Below, piece by piece: positions 23,417-31,538 of a stretch of 45,786 bases of DNA. Within the stretch, counting starts at the first letter, position 1. Each line of letters opens with the position of its first letter. Position numbers and translations under genes: made by a program. The notes beneath the pieces were generated by a model that was given only the letters and a program-made list of their open reading frames with translations, was not told the origin of the DNA and searched no databases. Origin of the DNA: Bacteroidales bacterium UBA1205 (lineage in GTDB: Bacteria > Bacteroidota > Bacteroidia > Bacteroidales > WCHB1-69); assembly GCA_002309615.1 (NCBI GenBank), contig DBXT01000053.1:1-45786 (forward strand), written 5' to 3'.

Positions 23417-26416
23417 ATGAAAAAGTTAATATTGTTCGCAGTTGCAGTGTTGATGCTATCCGGCGGGACTATTATGGCTCAATGTCCTAATTTGAATTTG
23501 TCATATGGTAATCTTACCTATTGGCAATGTTATCACGGTAGTTGTGCTAGCGGTAACTACACTTGTGTACCCACGGCACCTATCCCCGGCAACCATACTA
23601 TTTTGAGTGCCGCTCAATTAACGGCAGCCGGTGAAATGCAAGATCCCGCATGTAGTGTAATATCAAAAGTACCTACGGGTTACGCTTATTCCATGTTGTT
23701 GGGAAATAACGGAACAGGAGCTCAGGTAGATGCGGTATCTTACAAAATGACAATAGACAGTACTAATGACTTGTTGATATTGTCGTTTGCATGGGTAATG
23801 GAAAACCCCGGTCATAGTGAAAGTGATCAACCGTTGTTTATGATGTGTATATACGATACTAACGGTCACCAATTGAATTTACCTTGCGGTTGTGTTAACT
23901 TTGTATCAAGCGGTAACCTTAACGGTTTGGCATGTAACACCTCCTCATTGGTAGCTAAAGACTGGACGACGGTAGGTTTCAGTTTGGAACCATTGATAGG
24001 ACAAACCATCATTATCCGATATGAGGTACGCGATTGTACTTTGAGCGGACACTACGGATATGCTTATTTGGTGGCAGAATGTCGTCCTATGACTATTGAC
24101 TTGACCTATTGCGAGGGCCAAAGCGCAGCTCGTTTGAAAGCCCCGGAAGGATTTACATCCTACAACTGGTCAAGAAGTTCTCAACCTAACTGGCATGCAT
24201 ATACCAAGCAAATTAATATTCAAAATCCGTTGGATGGAGAGGAATTTACTTGTGTTATTACTTCAGAATTAGGTTGTACCTCTACTCTTAAAACCATCAT
24301 TGCCAAAACTTCCATAGATGCAAGTTTTGTATTCGGTGTAGAATATAACAATAAGCATTGGGTGAATATAGAAGATCCTAACCACATGAATCACCTTGGT
24401 ATATTCCAAAGTTATTATGACACATGCTCCAGAACAGTTACTTTTGTAGACATGTCAACAGTGGTAAATAGTAAAAAGGATAATATATTATGGGAGATTG
24501 AAGGTACTAACTTCCAATCACAAGACTCTCTTTGGACATTCACCTTCCCCGATCCTCCTACCAACAAACCGTTAGATTATTTGGTTCGTCTGACTGTAGA
24601 AGCCGAAAACGGATGTGCTGATACTTCTAAAGCAGAAGTGGAACACTGGATTAGAATATATCCTTCTCCGGAAGTGGAAATATACGGTAATGATCAAATC
24701 TGCGAAGGTAGTGAAGATTCATTATATGTAAATACGGTTCGTTCGTTCTTTGTTGACCACGAATGGACAGGTGTCAAAGAAAGCGGTGGCAATGTAGGTC
24801 CTTACCATGGAGAATCGTTTGGCATCAGCGGTCCGGGTACCTATTATGTAAAATCATTGGATTCGGTGGGCTGTTATGCATACGATACCTTTGTAGTTAC
24901 GCCTTTGAAGCCACAAATGCCTATTACGCAAGTGAATGTGTTGTGTAATGGAGAAAAAACAGGACAATTCACCCATGGAGCCATCACAGGGGCTGCCACC
25001 ATTCAAAATGCATATTGGACATTAAAAGATGTTAACGGAGAAGATTCCATAGACTATAATTCCAATGTAAATGGTAAAACATATAGAAATCTTGCAGCAG
25101 GTAAATACACTTTCTATGCCATAGATGCCCAAGGCTGTGAATTGAGAATGGAAGTGGATATTACCGAGCCGCCATTGTTGGAAAGTGAAACTTCTCAAGA
25201 AGAAACCACTTGCGGTTTGGATAACGGAGTGGTACATGTAGTGCCCACAGGCGGAACACCTCCTTATTCTTACGTATGGAAAAATTCCGACGGTGTAAAT
25301 AAAGGTACTTCGGCCGATGCTCGCAATTTGGGAGTAGGTTGGTATTACGTAACCGTAACCGATGCAAACGATTGCATTCGTTTGGATAGTGTAGAAGTAA
25401 CAGCATTGCCTTATCCTATCATATATGTAGATACTATAAGAATAGAAACATGTGATAGCAAAAACGGAGCAATAGCCGTACATATAGATTATGCTAAAGC
25501 GCCCATCACCTATACATGGACACCCAATACGGGTATGGTTATGGATTCCATCATGGTGAACATCCCTGCCGGAACGTATACGGTTAAAGGTGTAGATGCC
25601 AATGGATGTATAGCAGACACAACAGTAACGGTGGGTAGTTATCCTTCTTTGAAATTGAGTGGTAAAACCACCCCCGAAACTTGCGGTAGAAGCGATGGTA
25701 CGATCATCACCACCGTGGTAAGCGGAGATCCTTCCACCCTCAAACCATATCAATGGTCGGGCTCTCCTACCGATGTGAGCGGAGAAACAGGAGATACCGT
25801 ACTTAATGTAAAAGAAGGTACCTATACTGTAATAGTTCAAGATACTTATTGCTTGGCACAAGAAACGTTCACTGTTGAACATGTTGACGGTCCTACCGCT
25901 AATTTTGAAGCCAATTCATATAGCGTAGCCAGCAATACCATCTTTACCCTAACCGATGCCAGCAAAGGTACTCCCAAAGCATGGGATTGGGATATGGGCG
26001 ATGGAAATACCTCTACTGGTAATATAGTATATCACACTTATGAAAATGCAGGAGACTATGTAGTATTCATGGAGGTAACAGATAAAAACGGTTGTACCGA
26101 TACCATATCTAAAATAATACATGTATATGATGAGTTGAATGTGTTTATTCCCAATACCTTTACTCCTAACGGAGATGGTTTGAACGATACTTGGGGACCT
26201 TTGATGACCGAATATTCCGAAAACGGCTATATGCTTACCATATTCGACCGTTGGGGACAAAGAATATTCATGACAGAAGATCCTACAGTTCAATGGGATG
26301 GTACGGTAGATGGTAAATATGTTGCTCCGAATAGCATATATACTTATAGAATAGTGGTAAGAGATTACACGGGTCAAGAATATGAATTCGTAGGTCATGT
26401 TACCGTATTAAGATAA
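23417..26416 (+). CDS. Large surface protein with SprB-like repeats, PKD domain and T9SS type B tail (999 aa)
   Basis: A signal peptide (residues 1–21, ending TIMAQ) is followed by a Cys-containing N-terminal domain, then repeated Ig-like units. About 585–820 holds SprB/adhesin-like repeats (for example TCGLDNGVVHVVPTGGTPPY and GWYYVTVTDANDC), a PKD domain lies at about 825–905 (WDWDMGDGNTSTGN, YVVFMEVTDKNGC), and the C-terminus from about 907 (FIPNTFTPNGDGLND, FDRWGQRIF, SIYTYRIVVRD) is a T9SS type B sorting domain of the gliding-motility type. Such proteins are secreted by the Por/Gld system and act in adhesion, gliding or matrix formation. No clear TAnnTTTG promoter is visible, but the gene stands alone between two terminators. 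Confidence 0.9.
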   Translation: MKKLILFAVAVLMLSGGTIMAQCPNLNLSYGNLTYWQCYHGSCASGNYTCVPTAPIPGNHTILSAAQLTAAGEMQDPACSVISKVPTGYAYSMLLGNNGTGAQVDAVSYKMTIDSTNDLLILSFAWVMENPGHSESDQPLFMMCIYDTNGHQLNLPCGCVNFVSSGNLNGLACNTSSLVAKDWTTVGFSLEPLIGQTIIIRYEVRDCTLSGHYGYAYLVAECRPMTIDLTYCEGQSAARLKAPEGFTSYNWSRSSQPNWHAYTKQINIQNPLDGEEFTCVITSELGCTSTLKTIIAKTSIDASFVFGVEYNNKHWVNIEDPNHMNHLGIFQSYYDTCSRTVTFVDMSTVVNSKKDNILWEIEGTNFQSQDSLWTFTFPDPPTNKPLDYLVRLTVEAENGCADTSKAEVEHWIRIYPSPEVEIYGNDQICEGSEDSLYVNTVRSFFVDHEWTGVKESGGNVGPYHGESFGISGPGTYYVKSLDSVGCYAYDTFVVTPLKPQMPITQVNVLCNGEKTGQFTHGAITGAATIQNAYWTLKDVNGEDSIDYNSNVNGKTYRNLAAGKYTFYAIDAQGCELRMEVDITEPPLLESETSQEETTCGLDNGVVHVVPTGGTPPYSYVWKNSDGVNKGTSADARNLGVGWYYVTVTDANDCIRLDSVEVTALPYPIIYVDTIRIETCDSKNGAIAVHIDYAKAPITYTWTPNTGMVMDSIMVNIPAGTYTVKGVDANGCIADTTVTVGSYPSLKLSGKTTPETCGRSDGTIITTVVSGDPSTLKPYQWSGSPTDVSGETGDTVLNVKEGTYTVIVQDTYCLAQETFTVEHVDGPTANFEANSYSVASNTIFTLTDASKGTPKAWDWDMGDGNTSTGNIVYHTYENAGDYVVFMEVTDKNGCTDTISKIIHVYDELNVFIPNTFTPNGDGLNDTWGPLMTEYSENGYMLTIFDRWGQRIFMTEDPTVQWDGTVDGKYVAPNSIYTYRIVVRDYTGQEYEFVGHVTVLR

Positions 26417-26433
26417 GATATTGTTACATAAAC

Positions 26434-26468
26434 AAAAAATAGGAATCCTTAGGATTCCTATTTTTTTT
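26434..26468. terminator. Bidirectional terminator between the surface protein and glycosyltransferase genes
   Basis: AATAGGAATCC and GGATTCCTATT form a perfect stem around a three-base loop, with A-run and T-run on either side, so it can stop both converging transcripts. Confidence 0.85.
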
Positions 26469-26513
26469 ATTGTTCACTAACAAACGCCTTCATTTATTTG
26501 CGGTAGTGAGTGT

Positions 26514-27302
26514 TTACCATATGTTATTAAAATCTTCGGCGTTCCTCACCTTTTCATCTCTTTGATATTCAAGAAGTTTAGCGTATTTCTGGTAGGTAGT
26601 GGAAGCTGTGCTGACGGCTATGCTTAATCCGTCTATGCCTTCAAGAAAGCCCAAATGCAAAAAATATTTGGTAAAAAATGCTGACAAACAATGAGCAAAA
26701 GGAGTGAAAGCGGATATTTTTTTGCCTCGCAAATACATAATTTTCGCACTTCTGGTACTGTAATTGCGTTCTGCTTTACCGAATAGTTCGCCTATATTTT
26801 TAAAAGAATAGTGAAGTATATAACTTGATAGGTAGCTTACATTTTTTCCTTCTACAAATGCATGCTCTTTGGTGTTGCAAAATTTTGTTAGTGTTTTGTT
26901 GTATAGTCGTATGCAATAATCCGGATACCATCTGCAGTGTTTTATCCATCTGCTTCCTATATGGTTGCGTCGTTTAACGGCATAGGAGTCGTAAGGAGTG
27001 CTGTCTAACGGAAGAGCGTTAATGATATCAGCTAATTCAGGGGAAATTCTTTCGTCGGCATCCAGACTGAATATCCAATTGTTGGAAGCATGGTCAAGAG
27101 CATAGTTTTTTTGTATTCCGTCGCCGAGATATTTTTGGGTTAATACAATGGCTCCTTCTTGTTCGGCTATGGTGGTTGTGTTATCGTGGCTTAGCGAGTC
27201 TACTACGATGATTTCATTGCAAATAAGTCGAAGCGAGCGAATACATTCCGCTATGTTGTGTTCCTCGTTAAGAGTGGTGATTATACCGGTGATATTATTC
27301 AT
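26514..27302 (-). CDS. Family 2 glycosyltransferase, WaaE/KdtX-like (262 aa)
   Basis: A GT-A fold sugar transferase. The N-terminal ITGIITTLNEEHNIAECI and DEIIVVDSLSHDNT-type strand (here NEIIVVDSLSHDNTT) bind the nucleotide sugar, and FSLDADERIS at about 78–87 holds the metal-binding DxD. The acceptor part contains HCRWYPDYCIRLYNK and two C-terminal amphipathic helices. The closest known relatives modify the inner core of lipopolysaccharide (beta-1,4-glucosyltransferase type). It is downstream of gatE-gatD, separated by a hairpin at 27314–27341 that may lower its expression. Sugar and acceptor are not known. Confidence 0.85.
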   Translation of the reverse strand: MNNITGIITTLNEEHNIAECIRSLRLICNEIIVVDSLSHDNTTTIAEQEGAIVLTQKYLGDGIQKNYALDHASNNWIFSLDADERISPELADIINALPLDSTPYDSYAVKRRNHIGSRWIKHCRWYPDYCIRLYNKTLTKFCNTKEHAFVEGKNVSYLSSYILHYSFKNIGELFGKAERNYSTRSAKIMYLRGKKISAFTPFAHCLSAFFTKYFLHLGFLEGIDGLSIAVSTASTTYQKYAKLLEYQRDEKVRNAEDFNNIW

Positions 27303-27313
27303 GAGAGTATAAA

Positions 27314-27341
27314 TATAGCGGGCTTTGTATAAAGCCCGCTA
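27314..27341 (-). terminator. Perfect 12-base hairpin between gatD and the glycosyltransferase gene
   Basis: ATAGCGGGCTTT and AAAGCCCGCTAT pair fully around a four-base loop. There is no long T-run after it on the minus strand (ATTTATAC), so it may be a partial terminator or mRNA-processing hairpin and not a full stop. Confidence 0.5.
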
Positions 27342-27352
27342 TGGTTAATATA

Positions 27353-28810
27353 TTATTTATGTACCTTATGAACGAATTCTTCCACTTCTGGAACGCCTCC
27401 TTGATAGATAAGGTATCCGTCGTAGGGTTCGCGAGGGGTGGTTTCGCTGTTGATAGGGGTGAGCATGAGTTTTCTCACTTCTTCTCTGTCGTGGGAAAGA
27501 CCCAAAGCCCAACCTAATTTGATGTATGCCGATTCGGCGAGCATGTTATCGGCAGGAATAATACCTCTTGCCATTAAGTCTCTACCGGTATCATATACAA
27601 ACATGTGGGTGTATCCCCAGATGGTTTGTACGCACATATATTGGTGTATGCCTGCATCGGTAGCTTTTTGTATGGCGTCAAACATACCTTTATTTACGTG
27701 TCCTAATCCTGTTCCGTCCCATACTATACCTTTGTATCCTTTTTCTATAAGGGCTTCCAATACATCGGGTTTCATACCGGGGTAGTAATACAATATGGCC
27801 ACTCTGTCATCAAAAGTGGGTACTATGCGGGTAACATTGGGATTATTAGCCGCGATGCTCTTTTTATAGTCTTGCAAGTTGGTGATAATCTCAATTTCTC
27901 TTTCTGCACCTTTACGTCTGTGGTTATACACTTCTTTGATGGGCTGAACACCATTTTTTCTGCTGATGGTAGCCAACGGGGTATCTCCTATGGTACGGAA
28001 TGTGGAGCGGTAGGAAGAGTGCATTTTACGTACTCTTGTGCCACGATGTAAGAATCCGTATTCATCGGAGGTGGGACCGAACATACACACCATCACTTCT
28101 GCTATATCTCCATGTCCGGCTGCTGTCATGGCGTGCATAAGGTTGAGCGCTGCATCTGAGCTGGGACGGTCAGAAGAACGTTGTGAGCCTACCAATACCA
28201 CCGGCATGGGTAAATTTTGGCACATATAGGTTAGTGCTGTAGCGGTATGAGCCAAGGTGTCGGTACCATGACCTATTACTATGCCGTCAATTCCGGCTTT
28301 TACTTCTTCTCCTATTTTATTGGCTAAAGCCATGTATTCTTTCGGGGACATGTTTTCAGAGAATACGGCAAATACTTTTTCTGTATCCAAATTGCAGATA
28401 TCTGCCAATTCGGGTACAGCTCCGAACAATTCACCCGGAGAGAAAGCAGGTATAACGGCTCCTGTACGGTAGTCCAAACGAGAAGCGATGGTTCCTCCGG
28501 TACCTAATAATTTTACATGAGGCAAGCCTTTGGTATAGGGAAATTCTTTTTCAGGAACTTTAAAATTGGGTTGAGGATCACGTTCTCCTTTCATGTGGGT
28601 GATGGTTGCTATGTCAAGACCAATGTTGTACCCCGTAACCACTTTCATCACTATGTGCAGGTCGTCGGTGTTTTCGGCACGCGGTAATATTTTGCCGCTG
28701 AAATGACCTCTGGTGGTATCTACTTCCGCTTTATCCCACACGTGTACATCATATTTTTTTAATATGTCTAAAGCTCTTCCTTTATATCCTTGAAATGTTT
28801 TATCTTCCAT
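27353..28810 (-). CDS. gatD: Archaeal-type Glu-tRNA(Gln) amidotransferase subunit D
   Basis: GatD frees ammonia from an amide donor for GatE, which uses it to convert Glu-tRNA(Gln) to Gln-tRNA(Gln). At 485 residues it is longer than L-asparaginase (about 330) and has the extra N-terminal domain of GatD (about 1–95, with VVTGYNIGLDIATI matching the archaeal GYNIG signature). The asparaginase-like part has catalytic Thr107 in LGTGGTIAS, Thr183-Asp184 in HGTDT, GSQRSSDRPSSDAA and Lys262 in RKMHSS. The spacing from Thr107 to Thr183 equals that reported for crystallised archaeal GatD. It lies 24 bases after gatE, so they form an operon. Plain asparaginase (AnsA) is rejected because of the extra domain and the partner. 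In Bacteria this pair is unexpected. Confidence 0.92.
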   Translation of the reverse strand: MEDKTFQGYKGRALDILKKYDVHVWDKAEVDTTRGHFSGKILPRAENTDDLHIVMKVVTGYNIGLDIATITHMKGERDPQPNFKVPEKEFPYTKGLPHVKLLGTGGTIASRLDYRTGAVIPAFSPGELFGAVPELADICNLDTEKVFAVFSENMSPKEYMALANKIGEEVKAGIDGIVIGHGTDTLAHTATALTYMCQNLPMPVVLVGSQRSSDRPSSDAALNLMHAMTAAGHGDIAEVMVCMFGPTSDEYGFLHRGTRVRKMHSSYRSTFRTIGDTPLATISRKNGVQPIKEVYNHRRKGAEREIEIITNLQDYKKSIAANNPNVTRIVPTFDDRVAILYYYPGMKPDVLEALIEKGYKGIVWDGTGLGHVNKGMFDAIQKATDAGIHQYMCVQTIWGYTHMFVYDTGRDLMARGIIPADNMLAESAYIKLGWALGLSHDREEVRKLMLTPINSETTPREPYDGYLIYQGGVPEVEEFVHKVHK

Positions 28811-28834
28811 TGTAATGCGGTTTTATTAGTAAAT

Positions 28835-30790
28835 TTACAATTCTTTGGCTAATTTTCCCAAATTAATATTACCTATTCCCATATAGTGAAGTTTTCCCAT
28901 GATAGTATTGATTCTATCTTGGTTGTTAGTATTTTTGCGACAGGCAACAAAGGGCTTTTTAGCTAAATCTTTGGCTTTTTGTATTAATTCTGTTTCTGTT
29001 AATACCTGAAAATAAATTTCTTTCAATATGGTTTCAAAATCAGTTTCAGGATTTAGAAACATTATTTTCAGCATATTTTTAGCAATGTCGTAATTGATAT
29101 TTTTTTGTTTTAAGAAAGCGAATAAATCGTAAATACGGCATGTGCAGAACGGAATTTTGCCATATTGTCCGTGAAGGTGTTTAAGCGTGTGACCAAAGAA
29201 TGTTCCTACAAATTTAGGTGTTACTCCTAATTCATTAATTATGCGTTTCATAACAGGGTAGTGGTTGTTGGAAAACAAGTAGGTATAGCAGTCTTCCGGT
29301 ATATTCCATTGAGTGCATTGAGCATAGCGGTCGGCTATTTCATCAGGAATATTCTGTTTAAGACTGTCTATATATTCATTGGTTAAAGGTATGGGAGCGG
29401 AATCGGTATCGGGATACATACGGTCGGCACCCGGAAGCACACGTTCAAAAATAGTGGTGGAGTCATACATCACCTTTCTGGTTTCACTGGGCACTCCGTC
29501 AAAAGCCATTAATGCTCTTTCTTCTATGGTGTCCAATGCGGTTTGTACGTCGTCATTATCTGCCCAGAATATAATTTGTGCATCTTGCTCGTCGGCGTTC
29601 ATTGCTGAGCGAATTTCATCAAATACGTGAGAGCTTACCACGTCATCTATATCTTCACTGGTAGCCATGTTGGGGCGTTCCAAGCAAGCGATGACTTTTA
29701 AGCGATTTACAAATTCATCGTAGAAAGGACGGCCCGGTTGGCAGAAATGCGACAGCAAGCCTGCGAATTTAGGCAGGTTGACGGCATATATTTTTTTATT
29801 TTGTGCTATTGCATCGGTGATGGGCGAGAAATAGAATTTGAATTTTTTAGGATTCAATTCCATAATACCCATTTTCCACTCTTCTTTTTTGATGCGTTTT
29901 TGTAATTCATCACGGATAGCCAACAAAGCCCATTGACGGAAACATTCGTAGTGAGTAACATCGGGTATCCATTTGGTGTGAGATACTCCTTTCACCTCTA
30001 TACGGGTACCGCCTTTGCAGCTAACGTTCACATCTTGTCTTCCTGCACCTATACCTGTTCTTACATGTCCGGTGCTACGGTTTAAGAAGCGGATGTATTG
30101 GGCGGCTTCTTTTACTTCATCGGGATTTTTTAATTCGGGGGCAGTAACGGTTTCTATAAGCGGCATGCCCAGACGGTCAGTACGGTAGATACGGGTGTGA
30201 CCTATGTCGGATACTTCCCGGCAAGCATCTTCTTCTATACTCAATTGTATAAGACGAACTTTTTTGTGTTTGAGAGGAATTTCTCCTTCTACACCCAAAA
30301 TAGCGGTACGTTGAAATCCTGTAGGGATAGAGCCGTCTAAATATTGTTTACGGGTAACATGCACTTCCCCTACTATATTGAGTTTGGATGCTAATGCTAT
30401 TTCCAATGCATATTGCAGAGCTTCTCTGTTGAGAGGAAACGGAGGCGTATCGTCAACATCGTAAGTACATGCTGTTTTGTTGGAGATACGATATATAATG
30501 TTTTTACGTGTTTTAAATTCCATTAGGGCTGTGCCGTCATATCCTCCCATTTCGGAAAGGGTGGGGCGCATGTGGCGAAGCAATTCGGCATCGTATTCGT
30601 CCGGCTTTTGGAATATACCGGCAGGACAATGACAAAACAATTTTTCTTTGGTGTTTAATTGCTGGTGTGTCTCTAATCCGGACATAAAACCGATACGATC
30701 ATAATCGGCTTGTGTTGCCTGCTTACGGTCTACATAGCCGATGGCTTTTTTGCTTAATTCGTAATTTTGTTGAGGATTGATATTATTCAC
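28835..30790 (-). CDS. gatE: Archaeal-type Glu-tRNA(Gln) amidotransferase subunit E
   Basis: GatE phosphorylates the glutamate on misacylated tRNA(Gln) and amidates it with ammonia from GatD. The 651 residues cover the GatB/E cradle (about 35–300: GLETHQQLNTKEKLFCHCP, KVRLIQLSIEEDACREV, RTGIGAGRQDVNVS) and then the insertion that GatE has and GatB lacks (about 330–430: LPKFAGLLSH, QPGRPF, ADNDDVQTAL), followed by GVPSETRK, PGADRMYPDTDSAPIPL and a YqeY-like tail ending in NLGKLAKEL. This layout excludes bacterial GatB. The start codon is GTG at 30790. A minus-strand -7 box lies 65 bases upstream. The extreme C-terminus differs from the archaeal RGKVDGK pattern. GatE is first in the operon with gatD. 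Confidence 0.92.
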   Translation of the reverse strand: MNNINPQQNYELSKKAIGYVDRKQATQADYDRIGFMSGLETHQQLNTKEKLFCHCPAGIFQKPDEYDAELLRHMRPTLSEMGGYDGTALMEFKTRKNIIYRISNKTACTYDVDDTPPFPLNREALQYALEIALASKLNIVGEVHVTRKQYLDGSIPTGFQRTAILGVEGEIPLKHKKVRLIQLSIEEDACREVSDIGHTRIYRTDRLGMPLIETVTAPELKNPDEVKEAAQYIRFLNRSTGHVRTGIGAGRQDVNVSCKGGTRIEVKGVSHTKWIPDVTHYECFRQWALLAIRDELQKRIKKEEWKMGIMELNPKKFKFYFSPITDAIAQNKKIYAVNLPKFAGLLSHFCQPGRPFYDEFVNRLKVIACLERPNMATSEDIDDVVSSHVFDEIRSAMNADEQDAQIIFWADNDDVQTALDTIEERALMAFDGVPSETRKVMYDSTTIFERVLPGADRMYPDTDSAPIPLTNEYIDSLKQNIPDEIADRYAQCTQWNIPEDCYTYLFSNNHYPVMKRIINELGVTPKFVGTFFGHTLKHLHGQYGKIPFCTCRIYDLFAFLKQKNINYDIAKNMLKIMFLNPETDFETILKEIYFQVLTETELIQKAKDLAKKPFVACRKNTNNQDRINTIMGKLHYMGIGNINLGKLAKEL

Positions 30791-30854
30791 TGCTATTTTA
30801 ATTAATTAGTTATCAATTTTTTTATTCTTATTAAAAAAGAAAATTTCATACTTT

Positions 30855-30862
30855 CAAAGTTA
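30855..30862 (-). promoter_or_regulatory. Promoter -7 box (TAACTTTG) for gatE–gatD
   Basis: On the minus strand TAACTTTG matches TAnnTTTG. It leaves a leader of about 60 A/T-rich bases before the GTG at 30790. Confidence 0.6.
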
Positions 30863-30903
30863 CAAAAATATTTTCAAATGAAACACAAAAAATTGCCATT
30901 TTT

Positions 30904-31296
30904 TTACGGATATCTGTTAATAATATCACGAGTTTGCTTTTCATCTATGGCAATCTGTTGTTTGAGTTCATGTAATGAATTGAATTTATGCTCGTTGCGT
31001 AGTTTTTGCAAGGGTCTTACGCGGATGATTTGTCCGTAAATAATATCGGAGAAATCCAATATGTGCACTTCTATGCTTGTTTGGGTTTTATTTAAACTCG
31101 GACGCACGCCTATGTTCATAATTCCATAATAGTATGCCTGAGTGGATGGAATGAAAATTTGCACTACAAACACGCCACGAAGCAAAACAGGAGTGCTTGT
31201 TTTCAGGTTGGCTGTGGGGTATCCCAATGTTCTACCTATTTCCATGCCATGTATCACTTCGCCTTCAAAAGCAGCAAATGTATTTTCGATTTTCAT
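30904..31296 (-). CDS. Stand-alone riboflavin kinase (flavokinase domain only, 130 aa)
   Basis: Phosphorylates riboflavin to FMN. The protein is only the C-terminal kinase half of bacterial RibF: FEGEVIHGMEIGRTLGYPTANL (the PTAN motif binds ATP and metal), GVFVVQIF, MNIGVRPSL, SIEVHILDF with the catalytic Glu, IIYGQ and LRNEHKFNSLHELKQQI. The FMN adenylyltransferase half of about 180 residues that normally precedes it is not here, and the upstream 240 bases do not encode it. I start at 31296 (MKIENTF) because a -7 box ends 5 bases upstream; the longer frame from 31332 would read through that box. FAD synthetase must come from elsewhere in the genome. Confidence 0.85.
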   Translation of the reverse strand: MKIENTFAAFEGEVIHGMEIGRTLGYPTANLKTSTPVLLRGVFVVQIFIPSTQAYYYGIMNIGVRPSLNKTQTSIEVHILDFSDIIYGQIIRVRPLQKLRNEHKFNSLHELKQQIAIDEKQTRDIINRYP

Positions 31297-31301
31297 GTCG
31301 G

Positions 31302-31309
31302 CAAAGGTA
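31302..31309 (-). promoter_or_regulatory. Promoter -7 box (TACCTTTG) for the riboflavin kinase gene
   Basis: TACCTTTG on the minus strand ends only 5 bases before the ATG at 31296, which would give an almost leaderless mRNA. Confidence 0.5.
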
Positions 31310-31538
31310 GCATTTTTTCGTAAACGCAGCAAGGCTAATCGGTAGAGCGAAGCATAATTATTTGTGCTAATAAAAAGAAAAAAACTATCTCATTTACAGA
31401 TATTAAAAAAAAATATTTCAAAAAAATGCGAAAAAAAAGCTTAAAATTGGCAATCGTATTCAAAATTTTAGTTATTTTGTGAAATGTTTTCTGCTTTTGC
31501 AGAATAATTATAAGAATTTAATATACAATATTATAGAT

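Noticed and set aside
25022..25882. 286-codon minus-strand ORF inside the T9SS type B gene
   Set aside because: It is a codon-composition shadow of the surface protein gene, whose domains are clear on the plus strand; the peptide is an unlikely mix rich in Tyr, Ile and Cys.
27353..28810. Plain L-asparaginase AnsA
   Set aside because: The extra N-terminal domain with GYNIG, the catalytic spacing and the adjacent gatE identify GatD.
28835..30790. Bacterial GatB
   Set aside because: It is too long and contains the GatE-type insertion and LPKFAGLLSH region; no GatA or GatC is next to it.
31479..31538. Longer start for atpD
   Set aside because: The 20 extra residues do not resemble ATP synthase beta, and the ATG at 31539 gives the family start.
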